Shown here in pieces: positions 32,106 to 42,379 of a DNA stretch of 64,000 bases (positions are counted from its first letter, which is position 1; the number at the start of each line of letters is the position of its first letter). The notes beneath the pieces are model-generated. The model was not told the DNA's origin and made no database searches. It saw only the letters and a list, made by a program, of their open reading frames with translations. A program made the translations under genes and the position numbers. Location: NCBI RefSeq assembly GCF_040869045.1, contig NC_090319.1:173822645-173886644 (forward strand), in the 5' to 3' direction. This DNA comes from Eurosta solidaginis (Eukaryota; Arthropoda; Insecta; Diptera; Tephritidae).

Positions 32106-32907
32106 AGTTAAGTATTACAAAAAATTTATTTTAGGATACTTATAATTCTAATAACAAATTTAGTGATTAGAATAAAGCATCGGTTAGAACGAATACCCCA
32201 ACGCAACTGCCCTCGCAATGTCTTCCGCTGCCTTTTATAACATTTTCTCTTGGCGTCGTTCCGTAGCCAGACATATGCCACGTTTGGGTGTGAGTGTGGC
32301 CTTGACTTCCCGCAGGTGTATTACTTGGCTGGCATGTGCAATGCAAAAGTCTCACAACAGTGTGAAATAGAAATATGCTGATTCCGCTGCAATGTGCATA
32401 GGTACTGACTTGGTTCTCATAGGTTTGATAACGTTGCGCAATATTGTCATTGCGCGATATGATGAAATGACTTGGCCTTGAAGCGGGTGTTGGGTTGCAA
32501 TTATGCTGCTTACAATAATTATGCTAACGCAGCTGCAGGTGGCCCATCAAACGTGGGAAAAATAATTATGCTGACACAGCTGCAGGTGGCCCATGGGACT
32601 GTGGGAAGAATGATTATGCTGACACAGCGGCTGGTGGCTATGGGACTGTGGAAAAGGATGATTATGCTGACATAGCGGCACGTGTAAACTTCAACTTGTG
32701 GGAATCCAACATGTTGGGTGCCGCCAGCGTGTTGACTTCTGCTGACACAGATGCAAGTGGCCCATGGGCCTGTGGGAAGAATGATTATGCTGACACAGCG
32801 GCAGGTGGTTATGGGACTATGGGAAGAATGATTATGCTGACATAGCGGCACGTGTAAACTTCAGCTTGTGGGAATCCAACATGTTGGGTGCCGCCAGCGT
32901 CTTAACT
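32106..32907 (-). repeat. LTR-like block with tandem U3-type repeats
   Basis: It begins AGTTAAG and ends CTTAACT on the plus strand, a 7-bp inverted terminus. AGTTA starts recall errantivirus-type LTRs. Reading the minus strand there are tandem repeats (32850-32500), a TTATAAAAGGC TATA-like box near 32245, and an AATAAA near 32125. This is the order of U3, R and U5. No internal region or clear target duplication adjoins it (ACAC against CCTC), so it would be a solo LTR or a truncated piece. It interrupts K2 between RT and RNase H. Confidence 0.55.
32500..32850. repeat. ~46-bp tandem repeats with higher-order duplication
   Basis: Units contain ATTATGCTGACACAGCGGC and GGTGGCCCATGGGACTGTGG variants. 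A larger segment ending in GTTGGGTGCCGCCAGCGT occurs twice (about 32660-32732 and 32830-32900). The units lie in the putative U3 of the LTR-like block. Confidence 0.75.
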
Positions 32908-34070
32908 CCTCCCCAAAATAAAGTCTTGTCACGCCTTTTACTCGTCTGATTTATTAAGTCGTATAATTTTGACGTAAACTCCGCTAGTTTTCGTATGTAA
33001 CGATGGTAATAGTTAATCATCCTAATAAATTTTTGTGTCTGTTTTATTGTCTTCGGGCGCTCAAAATTTTGAGTAACTATTACTTTTTCTTCACATGGTC
33101 TATTACCCGTATACGAAATGTTATGGCCTAGAAAATCAACGTTTGTAACACAAAAAATAATTATCTTGGTTTGATATTCAAACCATATTCTGTTGGACGT
33201 TGGAAAAGTAAGTTCAGATCTTTAAAATGTTGTTCTTCGTTTTCACTTGCAACTAGCAAATCGTAAATATAAGCAAAAAAAAAAGAAAGCCATTAACTAC
33301 TCCATTGATGAACCTTTGAAATGTTTGAGCCGAATTCGAAGGCCAAAAGGCATTCTCATAAATTCAAACATTCCAAAAGGTGTTGTGATTGCGGTTTTAT
33401 AGATATTCTCTTCAGCCATTGGAATTCGGTGGTAGGCTCTGACCAAATCTAATTTTGAAAATATTTTATTATTTCCCAAATTCATATTAAAGTCATGAAA
33501 GTGGGGTAAAGGGTAACGGTCAGGAACAGTTGCCACATTAAGTCTACGAAAGTCACCACAAGGACGCCAATCATTTAATTCTTTTTTTGGTACTAGGTGA
33601 AGATGTGATGCAACTGAAGAATTTGAAGGCCTACAAATACCTGTTTTAACTAAAAAATCAAATTCCGTTTTACCAACTTTGTACTTTATCGGATCTAAAC
33701 GTCTTGGTTTATGAAGTGACAGATTTCCTTCTGTAACAAGCCGATGTAAAGTATTATGTTTTACCGGCTTTGTATAATGTGCTTCCATAATCAATGAAGG
33801 AAATTCTTTCAATAATTTTGAATATTTATTATCAACTACAAAAATTTTTGGGAGGGAAATATTACAAACACACGAAATCGTATTAACAGAAAGATTTGTT
33901 ACTGGATCAACTAAACGTTTGCATTTAATGTCAACTAAGAGACCATATTTGCACAGAAAATCAGCTCCGATGATAGGTTTGGCTATATCAGCTATTAAAA
34001 ATGTGAATAGAAACTCGTGTCTTAATCTTAAATTTATATTTAAACCTTTTTTGCGGAAATTGTTGAACCA
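32908..34070 (-). pseudogene. K2 protease/RT remnant
   Basis: On the minus strand the protease C-terminal motif ([13 protein letters not shown] near 33965-33930) follows a damaged active-site region, where the expected Asp-Thr-Gly triplet is not visible. RT then follows: [58 protein letters not shown] and [20 protein letters not shown] (first catalytic Asp) at 33812-33400, then FMRMPFGLR. The YIDD box region near 33260 is altered (reads close to FAYIYDLLV). MINYYHRYIRKLAEF starts the thumb at 33020. The frame is lost at the LTR-like block. It is a dead copy. Confidence 0.78.
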
Positions 34071-34237
34071 TTAGATGCTGTAAGAATTACATCTGAAGAA
34101 TGTTTAGTATGAGGGGATTTTGCTACCGGAAGTACAGATATCAATTAGAAAATGTAACTTGTTTGTTTTATCATAAATAAAAAGGCAACGGGAAATATCT
34201 AAATTTCCGTTGTTTGTCACCGCAACAACGGACGACC

Positions 34238-35172
34238 TTAGTTTAACGAATTTTGATTTTTAGAAAATCCACAAGGCTGTTGACAGTTTTGAGCTTTATT
34301 TCCAAACTTATAATGGTATCGACACAACCAATTCGGACTATTACGCGAACTAGATCTGGATTTACTTTTATATCCTCTCCTAAAGTTATTCCTATTAGTA
34401 GATCTCGATCTGGAATTTTGGTTCAGTTCTTGTCGTATAGCACTCAATTCAAGGGAGTTTCTAAAAATCCTGACACATAATATTGGTTGTCCTTACTAAA
34501 TTCCCAATCACTGAATCTTAGCATTTGGAATTTTGAAAACTATTTAGAACGGAAACCTCGTGACTTATTAACTACTTCCCATATATTGTCAGCTAATTTT
34601 GTTAATTCATTTTCGTTATCTAAACTAGAGCTAATATTGCCTTCAGATTATTAGGCAATCTCCTCATCCATAATTTTCTTAAAATATCTGGACTAAAATT
34701 GGAGCCAACAAGTAGCAGAAGCTACCGATAAAATTCAGAGGGCTTACGATCACCCATTTCCGAATCTGACAAAATTTTATCGAATTTTTTATTTCCGCTT
34801 AAAGAATGTCTTTCAATTAAGACTTTCTTTAATTGTTCAAATTGATTATGTTGTGAGAGATTCTGTATGTAATCTAAAATTGTAATTATAATTTCTTGAG
34901 GTAGTGCTGTAATTGTGTGTTCACATTTTGTAGTGTCTTGCGTAACACTTTTTGTGTTAAATTGTATTTCTATGTGTATAACCCAAGCTTCTGGACAATT
35001 TATCCAAAAAGGTGGAATCTTGATAGAGGTAGCACACGTTTCAGTATTATTTTGATTTGCATATGGATTTACTAATTATTCTTGAGAAGAATTATACTGC
35101 AAATTAATAAGCGAATCATTTAAATTATGTGGGAGTATAGAAGTGTGTGTATTTTGTTGTGGAGAATGAAAC
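34238..35172 (-). pseudogene. K2 gag
   Basis: The likely start is the ATG at 35172. The capsid-like part includes PPFWINCPEAWVIHIE near 35015-34965, a block characteristic of CsRn1/Kabuki-type Gags. The C-terminal zinc-knuckle-like CRYHYKFGNKAQNCQQPCGF is at about 34325-34265, with the spacing C-x3-H-x9-C-x3-C. An in-frame stop lies early (about 35085) and others near 34720 and 34500. Gag would package the element RNA in a functional copy. It sits between the leader and the protease as expected. Confidence 0.75.
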
Positions 35173-35174
35173 AT

Positions 35175-35709
35175 TTTAACTATATATATATTAAAAAAAA
35201 TATATTTATTTTTTATAATAATTATTTAAATAAACAAAATATGTATATATAATTTAAATCAAACTAATCTCAAAATTCTTTTTTTTAAACTGGAATTGTC
35301 GTCCTTCTTGCTTTAAAGTTGTGCAATGCCTTTATTAGTAAAAACTCATTGTCATTTGCGCTCAAGGAATCGCTGTATGAGACTATCCACATCTAGATCA
35401 AAGTCAGCTATTATTGAGGTGTAGATGAGACGTCGACGTTGCGTACAATTACTTAACAAAAACAACAGTAAGCACACGTAGTAACAGCAACAAAAACATC
35501 AATATAAGTTTTTACTTCTTAAAGGCTAAACCACCTTTAATTTTTTTGCTTTTTGAATGTACAAAATGACCACTGAAAATAGTATTACCGTTCTAAAATA
35601 TATTTTTTGTGGTAGAATTTTCATTTCATTATTTGTTTGGGGATGCTTTTCTGGCAATTCGCTGTTTGTTTCTCGTTTCTTCAATTTGCTCCTGGCAGGA
35701 TCGCCAAAT
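35175..35709 (-). other. K2 leader and primer-binding site
   Basis: Non-coding leader upstream of gag. On the minus strand TGGCGATCCTGCCAGGAG directly follows the 5' LTR (35708-35690) after a two-base gap and is the likely primer-binding site. It shares its first part with the site of element G. The tRNA is not assigned. Confidence 0.65.
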
Positions 35710-35888
35710 TGTAGTGATATATTTTATATAATTTTTCTTTTTTATTTCAATATATTAATAATGAAATTACATTACCAAGTAATCAACAGTTTTCTTTTTT
35801 TTTGATGCACCAATTCAAAAACTACTAAATCTATATTTTCTAATTTTAACAAAGTTGAAACAAGTAAAGCAGAATTATAAACTCTACA
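35710..35888 (-). repeat. 5' LTR of K2
   Basis: 179 bp. It is followed by the GACAT duplication at 35889-35893, after which integrase sequence of X resumes. Confidence 0.87.
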
Positions 35889-36502
35889 GACATCAATGAA
35901 TAAGGACATAACCCGATGGGTACGAGATTGTATTCCATGCCAACGATGAAAGACTGGATGCCACATTCACGCAGCTCCTGCTGCATTCCCTCTCCCAGAC
36001 GGAAGATTCGATCACTTAAATCTGGTTGGACCTCTGCCGGAATCTCAGGGTTTCAAATACTGCATGACTATGATAGATATATTTACCAAATGGCCGTACC
36101 GATCAATGACATAATAGCAAGCGCATTCGCCAATACTTTTTACTCTCACTGGATCGCGCGTTTCGTTTGCCCTAAGTTACTGACAACCGACCAAGTGACC
36201 CAGTTTGAAAGTTCTCTATTCCCGTCACTCTCACGCTTAGTTGATGGTAAACGATCCCGAACGACGGCATACCACCCAGCAGCAAATGGACTTGTAGAAA
36301 GGTGGCATCGCACTTTAGGAGCAGAAATCATGTGCCATCAAATTCCCCAATGGATGCAGGTGCTACCGTCAGTCATGCTTGGATTGAGAACTTATTACAA
36401 AGAGGACTTAATAGCATCGCCCGCAGAATACCTCTACGGAACAACTTTGCGAATCCCTGGTAAACTTTTCATGCACGAAAGCTCACCAGCAGTTCCACTC
36501 TA
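35889..36502 (+). pseudogene. Integrase of element X, second part
   Basis: It continues the X integrase interrupted at 27239. The zinc region DITRWVRDCIPCQR near 35905-35945 follows, then GPLPESQGFKYCMTMIDIFT with the first catalytic Asp near 36025-36085. A frame change near 36095 intervenes. LLTTDQVTQFESSLF holds the second Asp near 36176-36220 and TAYHPAANGLVERWHRTL the catalytic Glu near 36265-36315. A stretch from QWMQVLPSVMLGLRT to LYGTTLRIPGKLF precedes an abrupt end at 36502, where a piece of LINE sequence takes over and supplies the stop. Stops and frameshifts make it inactive. Confidence 0.82.
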
Positions 36503-36603
36503 GTCGGTAGCGTGGTGCCATTGACGTGGACGTTCAAAATGGTCGATATTTCGTACGTCCATGTTGTAAATAAGGTCGCCGATGATTTAGTCGGTGACAA
36601 TAG
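36502..36603 (-). mobile_element. ~100-bp fragment of the PHD-finger LINE
   Basis: By eye about 85-90% identical to the reverse complement of the RT region at about 45375-45480 (and its equivalents in the other two LINE copies). Landmarks are CCATGTTGTAAATAAGGTCG and GATTTAGTCGGTGACAAT. It truncates element X. Both ends lack any LINE terminus, so it is a filler-like fragment. Confidence 0.7.
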
Positions 36604-36714
36604 CTGTGTTTGTTTTTTACATCTATAGACGTTTGCGCTTAAACTTTATATGGACTGCTAAGCGTCAAACTTTATCTACTCTTCTGAAATTGCTGCGCAT
36701 AAAATTAGTACTAC

Positions 36715-38305
36715 TAAATTTCAATACGCATTATGCTCAGATGCAACTGAAACATGTGTCTATGTTTCTCCTCTACACTAATTTTATGTATCACCTCTAA
36801 AAATGGTGTGTGTCCACTAATCATCGCAACCGATTCAGCTATGTGTTATACACTATGGCCACCAGAGGTTTGTGTCTGCGCCTTTCGGTACAACATGTTC
36901 TTTTTTTCATGGCATATCATGCCTGTAATTTTTTGACAATACATAAGCTAGTATTTGTTTCAAAATTTAATAACAAAAACGGCTGCGCATACACGCAATT
37001 TTTTGAGTGGTGATCAATTTTGTAAGAGTTTGTCGTGCAAACTATAGAACTGTATCTTAGCCTTAATCCTTGATATCCGATGTCTCCAACAGTACACAAA
37101 ATTCTAATTCATGGCCCAACTGTTTTCGAAAATTCTTTATTGCCTATCGGCCAAGTATCAGAAGAAGCCAGTGAAGCAAGAAACAAACATTTTCGCCTTT
37201 ATCGTAATAGTTATGCAAGAAGACATTCAAGATCTTCTTGTAACTTCGATGTAATGAACAGATTGCTTTTAACTTCGGATCCTTTTTTGACCGGAAGGAA
37301 GCCCCGAATAAAGAAAACATCAAATCCATTGTCAAAAGCAAGTGAAGAGATGTTAATTTCTTCTGAATCTTTTTTATAGATGTTGAATATGATGACGACG
37401 ACAGTGCTATTGATATTGATACTAATGATGAATAATTGAACCATGAATTTACCGTCAATTTTTTCTTTTTCTTTTTATCGAGATCGGAGTGGATAAGCTC
37501 AGATATATCTGCGATAATGTGAGGTGACAACAGCACTTGTATGTATTTATTGGAAAGCGGGAGTGAAATACCTTTCCTTTGATACCATATAGGCGTATCT
37601 CCTGTAATTTTTTTTAACTTAAAAATGGTGGCAACCTTGCGAAAACATCCTCAGTGGCAACAACTAGGTGGAAATTCTTAAAATTTATGACTATATCGAT
37701 GTACCAAATTTGATTCAAATCGGTTAAGCTTTTTCCTATATGGTAGTGCATATTCAAAGAAATTTAAAAAAGTAGGTGAGGTGGCCACCCTAAGTGCGGA
37801 GCAAAATACCTTTCGTTTGATACACATGTTGACATATCTCATGTAATGCCAAAAAATTACCCCGGGTCCATCGGAAAACGGGCGCCCGAATTTATTGTCA
37901 AATATTTTCATTCATAACATGAAGTGAGACAACCACTTTTTGAACAGAAATAACTGCTGTTTTAATTTTGGCCAGCTAGATTGATTAAATAATCCACTGT
38001 GCGGCACAGGAAACGATAGTGTTAAATTTCACTAATTTACTTATAAAATATCAAAACAAACATTGCCAAAAATTCCTGTCGAAATGAACATACATAAAGG
38101 TGAACAGTGTTGCCAGCTCAGTAACGATGGAAATTACATTTGTTCTTCTCTGTTAGGATTAATACAAGGTGGTGGCGGCTCAACATAAATTCAAATAAAT
38201 ATAAAATTACCTTGTTTCTGTAATTCACTGAATAATTTGCAATTTATTATAATAAAAGAGATTAGAAATCGTTTTTGATTTATCGAAATAAAGTGACGCT
38301 GGCAA
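36715..38305. repeat. Repeat Y, copy 1
   Basis: It starts TAAATTTCAATACGCATTA and ends about AATAAAGTGACGCTGGCAA. It contains uninterrupted versions of two sites that are filled in copy 2: the SINE-like target (CCGATTCAGCTATG at about 36830) and the Helitron target (TTTGCAATTTATTATAAT at about 38236). It also includes a ~0.5-kb internal part with an open frame (37080-37379) that copy 2 lacks. Confidence 0.8.
37080..37379 (+). CDS. Unrecognised 99-codon frame in repeat Y
   Basis: I do not recognise the product with certainty. The frame encodes LLPIGQVSEEASEARNKHF, RRHSRSSCNFDVMNRLLLTS and ends Ser/Glu rich. From memory, similar PIG-LSEEA-EARNK blocks occur in uncharacterised insect transposon-like proteins, which would fit its position inside a tandem repeat, but this is a low-confidence association. 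The frame may start upstream, as the ATG here has no special context. Codons after the stop encode acidic Asp-rich sequence (37380-37430), perhaps the original C-terminus after a nonsense change. Copy 2 of repeat Y lacks this part. Confidence 0.35.
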   Translation: MSPTVHKILIHGPTVFENSLLPIGQVSEEASEARNKHFRLYRNSYARRHSRSSCNFDVMNRLLLTSDPFLTGRKPRIKKTSNPLSKASEEMLISSESFL

Positions 38306-38334
38306 ATATAGACAATTTTCATTGTTTTCAGGAG

Positions 38335-38390
38335 CGGAATTCTCTTCTTCTCTTCTCTTCTCTTCTCTGCTCTGCTCTTCTCTTCTCTTT
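38335..38390. repeat. (TTCTC)n microsatellite
   Basis: About ten units of TTCTC/TCTGC between the two copies of repeat Y. Confidence 0.85.
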
Positions 38391-38402
38391 TCATTTCTTT
38401 AA

Positions 38403-39662
38403 TAAATTTCAATACGCATTATACTCAGATGCAACTGAATCATGTGTCAATGTTTCACCTCTACACTAATTCTATGTATCACCTCTAAAAATGGTGTGTG
38501 TCCACTAATCATCGCAACTGATTCAGCTACCCCAGCGGGTTAGGGGGTCAGAATATTCCCGCGGTAGGTATGCCTGTCGTAAGAGGCGACTAAAATACCA
38601 GATTCAAGGGGCTGTGTAGCGCAACCCTTCAGGTTGCCAGCGCAATATATAGCTTCTCCAAACCCAATTGTCAACCTCACCTATCCGCGGCGAATCCACT
38701 AACAGACGAGGCTCTGGTTCCATGAGGAACTTGGGGGTAGGGAGGGAGGAATTGGCCTGAAGGTTTAATGTGGCCACATAAATCGTTTCCGAGATGGTCG
38801 GGATAGCACCTTAATGGTGCTGTGGTACCGGAGCGTACCGGATATGTATCCGGCAAAGGACCATTACATCGATAACACTCCCCAAAGCCTTCGGGGAGCA
38901 ACCTTATCGCTACAACAACAACCGATTCAGCTATATGTTATACACTATGGCCACCAGAGGTTTGTGTCTGCGCTTTTTGGTACAACATGTTCTTTTTTTC
39001 ATGGCGTATCATGTCAGTAACTTTTTGGCAATTCATAAGCTTCTGTTTGTTTCAAAGTTTAATAACAAAAACGGCTGCGCATACACGCGATTTTTTGAGT
39101 GGTGATTAATTTTGTAAGAATGTCGGCTGTATGTTAGCCTTAATCCTTGATATCCGGTGTCTCCAACCGTACACAAAAAATTTCTATAGAAATATGGAGT
39201 AAAATACCTTTCGTTTGATACCCATATTGACATATCTCATGTAATGCCAAAAATTACCCCGGGTCCATCGGAAACCGGGGGCCCGATCCATTGTAATTCT
39301 GCGCGGAACACCGTGAATTTATTGTCAAATATTTCCTTTCATAACAATGAAGTGAGGCAATCACTTTTTGACCGGAAATAACTGCTGTTTTAATTTTGGC
39401 CAGCTAGATTGATCAAATACCCCACCGTGCGGCGTAGGAAACAATAGTGTTAAATTTCACAAATTTACTTATAAAATATCAAAACAAACGTTGCCAAAAA
39501 TTTCTGTCGAAATGAACATACATAAAGGTGAACAGTGTTGCCAGCTCAGAACGATGGAAATTACATTTGTTCTTCTCTGTTAGGATTAATACAAGGTGGT
39601 GACGGCTCAACACAAATAAACATACAATAAATTGTTTTTGTAATTCACTGAATAATTTGCAA
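38403..39662. repeat. Repeat Y, copy 2 (first part)
   Basis: It aligns with copy 1 from TAAATTTCAATACGCATTA. It carries the SINE-like insertion at 38529-38922, lacks about 0.5 kb including the open frame of copy 1, and is broken at 39662/57990 by the Helitron. The remaining ~66 bp of the copy are at 57990-58055. Confidence 0.8.
38529..38922 (+). mobile_element. SINE-like element, family A, copy 2
   Basis: 394 bp. It starts ACCCCAGCGGGTTAGG and ends CGCTACAACAACAAC. Flanks are TGATTCAGCT (38519-38528) and CGATTCAGCT (38923-38932), a 9-bp exact duplication. Repeat Y copy 1 keeps the unfilled site with one GATTCAGCT. Compared with the copy at 2217-2630 it has a ~20-bp shorter middle and scattered substitutions. 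No coding capacity. Confidence 0.87.
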
Positions 39663-40637
39663 TCTATATATATAAAAATGAATGCCATTTTTCGTTGAGA
39701 TTTTATAACTCAAGAACGGGCTCACCTATCCAAACCAAATTTTTAGGCTTTGTTCTGACTATTCAGTAGATGGTTCGCGTTTTGAAATTTTAAGAATCGG
39801 ATACCAGGGTCTCGAGATATAGGCCAAAACGTGGACTCGGGTAACCCTAGGATGTGTTTGTACAATATGGGTAGCAAATTGGAGCTGTTGATGATTGCTA
39901 TAGTATAATTATTTTTCATGCCCCTCCGTTACTAGGGTCTCGAGATATAGACCAAAACGTGGACCCGGATAACCCTAGGATGTGTTTGAACCACATGAGT
40001 ATCCATTGTAAGTTGTTGATAAATGCTAATGAAAAGAGGGATTTTCTTTTCGCTGGGTAACTAAGGACTTGAGATATAGACCAATTTGGAACTCGCCTTC
40101 AGGTTAAGATATTGCATTCTTATGTACTACAACCAGTTAAAATGGTATATTCAATCACATAACAATATAATCTTTTTACCTGAAAGCGCTCAATGTATGG
40201 TGAAATTATTTTGAAAAACACACCAAAAACCCATTTCTTTGGTCAGATTCATCCCACTTCCAGATGAACGATCACAAGCTAATGCATCGCAGCGCGAACG
40301 TAATGCACGAAATAGATATGTTGTACCTGAAGTTATGCGTGCTGCTTTTAATTACAACAGTCAGATGTACGGATATATTGGAATAATGGACGAAATATGT
40401 CCACATTGTGATGCGGCTAAATTTCCAGGTGAAACACCCGGCATGTGTTGTGCTAATGGCAAAGTGAGACTGCCAGCATTAGAAACTCCACCCGGACCAT
40501 TGTCTTCATTAATTTTTGGGACTTCTGAAAATTCGAAGCACTTTTTGAGCCATATTCAACAATACAATTCGGCGTTTCAAATGAATTCTTTTGGTGCTAC
40601 TAACATTATAAGAGATAATTTCATGCCGACGTTTAAG

Positions 40638-40743
40638 GTAAATACTTAAACAGGATTGTCCCAATCAATCTGAATCATAAAAGTATTCTATAGTTTTAAA
40701 AATTATTATGCAACATATACCTAAAATTGCATACATGTTGCAG
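40638..40743 (+). other. Likely spliceosomal intron in Rep
   Basis: GTAAAT at 40638 and TTGCAG ending at 40743. Removal joins MPTFK to IQGQIYHQAGSL in frame, which restores the continuous Helitron N-terminal sequence. The interior has stops. Confidence 0.6.
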
Positions 40744-41050
40744 ATTCAGGGCCAAATTTATCATCAAGCTGGTTCGTTATTGCCATACCCCGACGCTGAT
40801 TATAAATTTTTGCAAATTTATTTTATTGGTGATGAATACAAGACGAGAAATTATTTGCGAGCTACAAATATTTTTCCATCAGCATAACGCATTAGTTCAA
40901 TTGTTCAAAATTGCTCTCGATCGTATGACATCTGATAATCATTTCATCACAGAAATGAGCAATTGCAACGTGTATCGAAACTTCATCATAGTTACGACGC
41001 ATTACAATACCCAATATTGCATTGGAAAGGCTACCATATCAATATACCAG

Positions 41051-41127
41051 GTAAATAATATTTTCAGTGTGTTGACATTACATCATTTGTATAAATTTCT
41101 TAAGTCACATTTTGCACTTATTTTCAG
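41051..41127 (+). other. Second likely intron in Rep
   Basis: GTAAATAATA donor and TTATTTTCAG acceptor, 77 bp. The flanking exons join in frame as IPG-LHVQ. Short AT-rich introns of this kind fit a dipteran host. Confidence 0.6.
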
Positions 41128-42379
41128 GTCTACATGTACAGAAAAATGTTAGTGCCATGAATTTTTATTCGTATCGATTGATGGTTCGTCCACAAGAACA
41201 AAATTATATCTTGAGATGTGGTAAACTATATCATCAGTACATCGCTGATATGTATGCCAAAATAGAAACAGAACGTCTTAATTTTATTCGTTTCAACCAA
41301 GCAAAATTAAGATCTGAACAATACATTCATTTGCAAGATGCGATAGCGAATGATGCTAATATTAATGACATCGGACGTTTAACTATATTGCCATCTTCGT
41401 ATATTGGTAGCCCACGGAATATGAACGAATATGCACAAGACGCAATGTGTTATGTACGAAAATACGGTCGACCGGATCTGTTCATTACATTTACATGTAA
41501 TCCGCAGTGGGATGACATCAAAAACAATTTATTTGCAGGACAGTCGACAGCCGACCGTCATGACATTACTGCGCGTGTTTTTCGGCAAAAATATAAAGCA
41601 CTTATGGATTTAATTGTGAAATTATATGTATTAGGGGAGGTGCGTTGCCATATGTACTCCATCGAATGACAGAAAAGGCGATTGCCGCTCGCACATATAC
41701 TAATTTGGCTGGTGCATAAAGTAACTCCGGATCAAATCGATAACCTTATATCAGCTGAAATTCCTGATCGCACTGCTGATCCTTAGTTATTTCGAGTTGT
41801 CGTTAAAAACATGATACATGGACCGTGCGGTGAACTAAATGTGAATTCACCATGTATGATTGATGAAAAGTGTTCGAAACGATACCCATGGCAATTTACT
41901 TCAGACACAATAAACGGCAATGACGGATATGCGTTGTATCGACGTAGATCACCTAATGATAATGGCAAAACGGCAACCATTAGAATGCATAACCAGGAAG
42001 TTGAAGTTGATAATCGTTGGGTGGTTCCGTACTGTCCATTATTATCGAAAATATTCAATGCTCATATAAATGGGGAATGTTGTAATTCTGTCAAATCCCT
42101 TAAATATATTTGCAAGTATGTAAATAAAGGGAGCGATGTGGCAATTTTCGGTGTTGCTGGTGATAATACGAATGATGAAATTACTCAGTATCAAATGGGG
42201 CGCTATATTAGTAGTAATAAAGCTGTCTGCAGGATTATGTCATTTCAAATGCACGAAAGACATCCTGCGGTTGTTCACTTGGCTGTACATCTTGAGAATG
42301 GCCAACGTGTTTATCTTAATGTAGCAAATGTATTGGAAAGAGCAGCACAACCACCAGCAACTACGATAACAGCTTTTTT

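Larger units (their letters stand above)
27245..35888 (-). mobile_element. Ty3 element K2 inserted in X, internally rearranged
   Basis: The outer LTRs (27245-27423 and 35710-35888, 179 bp each, TGTAGTG...CTACA on the plus strand) are flanked by the exact 5-bp duplication GACAT (27240-27244 and 35889-35893), so one insertion event into X is clear. On the minus strand: LTR, primer site, gag (about 35172-34238), protease/RT (about 34070-32908), RNase H end and integrase (29199-28475), LTR. Between RT and RNase H about 3.7 kb of foreign sequence is present: the right inverted arm, 31691-32105, and an LTR-like block. Near the 3' LTR an extra copy of segment B is present. The Gag type and pol resemble CsRn1/Kabuki elements. 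Confidence 0.83.
40227..42379 (+). pseudogene. Helitron Rep region (rolling-circle replication initiator), first part
   Basis: N-terminal Helitron domain with ICPHCDAAKF and a Cys pair near 40400-40450. There are two likely introns (40638-40743 and 41051-41127). The Helitron-like N domain then holds FYSYRLMVRPQEQNYILRCG and GRPDLFITFTCNPQWDDI (near 41468-41525). Reading on, YSIE meets TGA at 41667-41669 in place of the usual Trp. The HUH nickase motif then reads PLAHILIW: the first metal-binding His is Leu (CTC, 41688-41690), the second His (41694-41696) is kept. A TAG follows at 41784-41786. The Y2 block YICKYVNKG, with both catalytic Tyr positions, is near 42103-42130. The reading frame is then interrupted by the LINE at 42380. 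Between the introns (about 40880-41040) several stops occur. Confidence 0.83.

Noticed and set aside
32519..32851. 110-codon minus-strand frame with HNHSSHSPI repeats
   Set aside because: It is the ~46-bp tandem repeat of an LTR-like block read through without stops; no domain or start signal.
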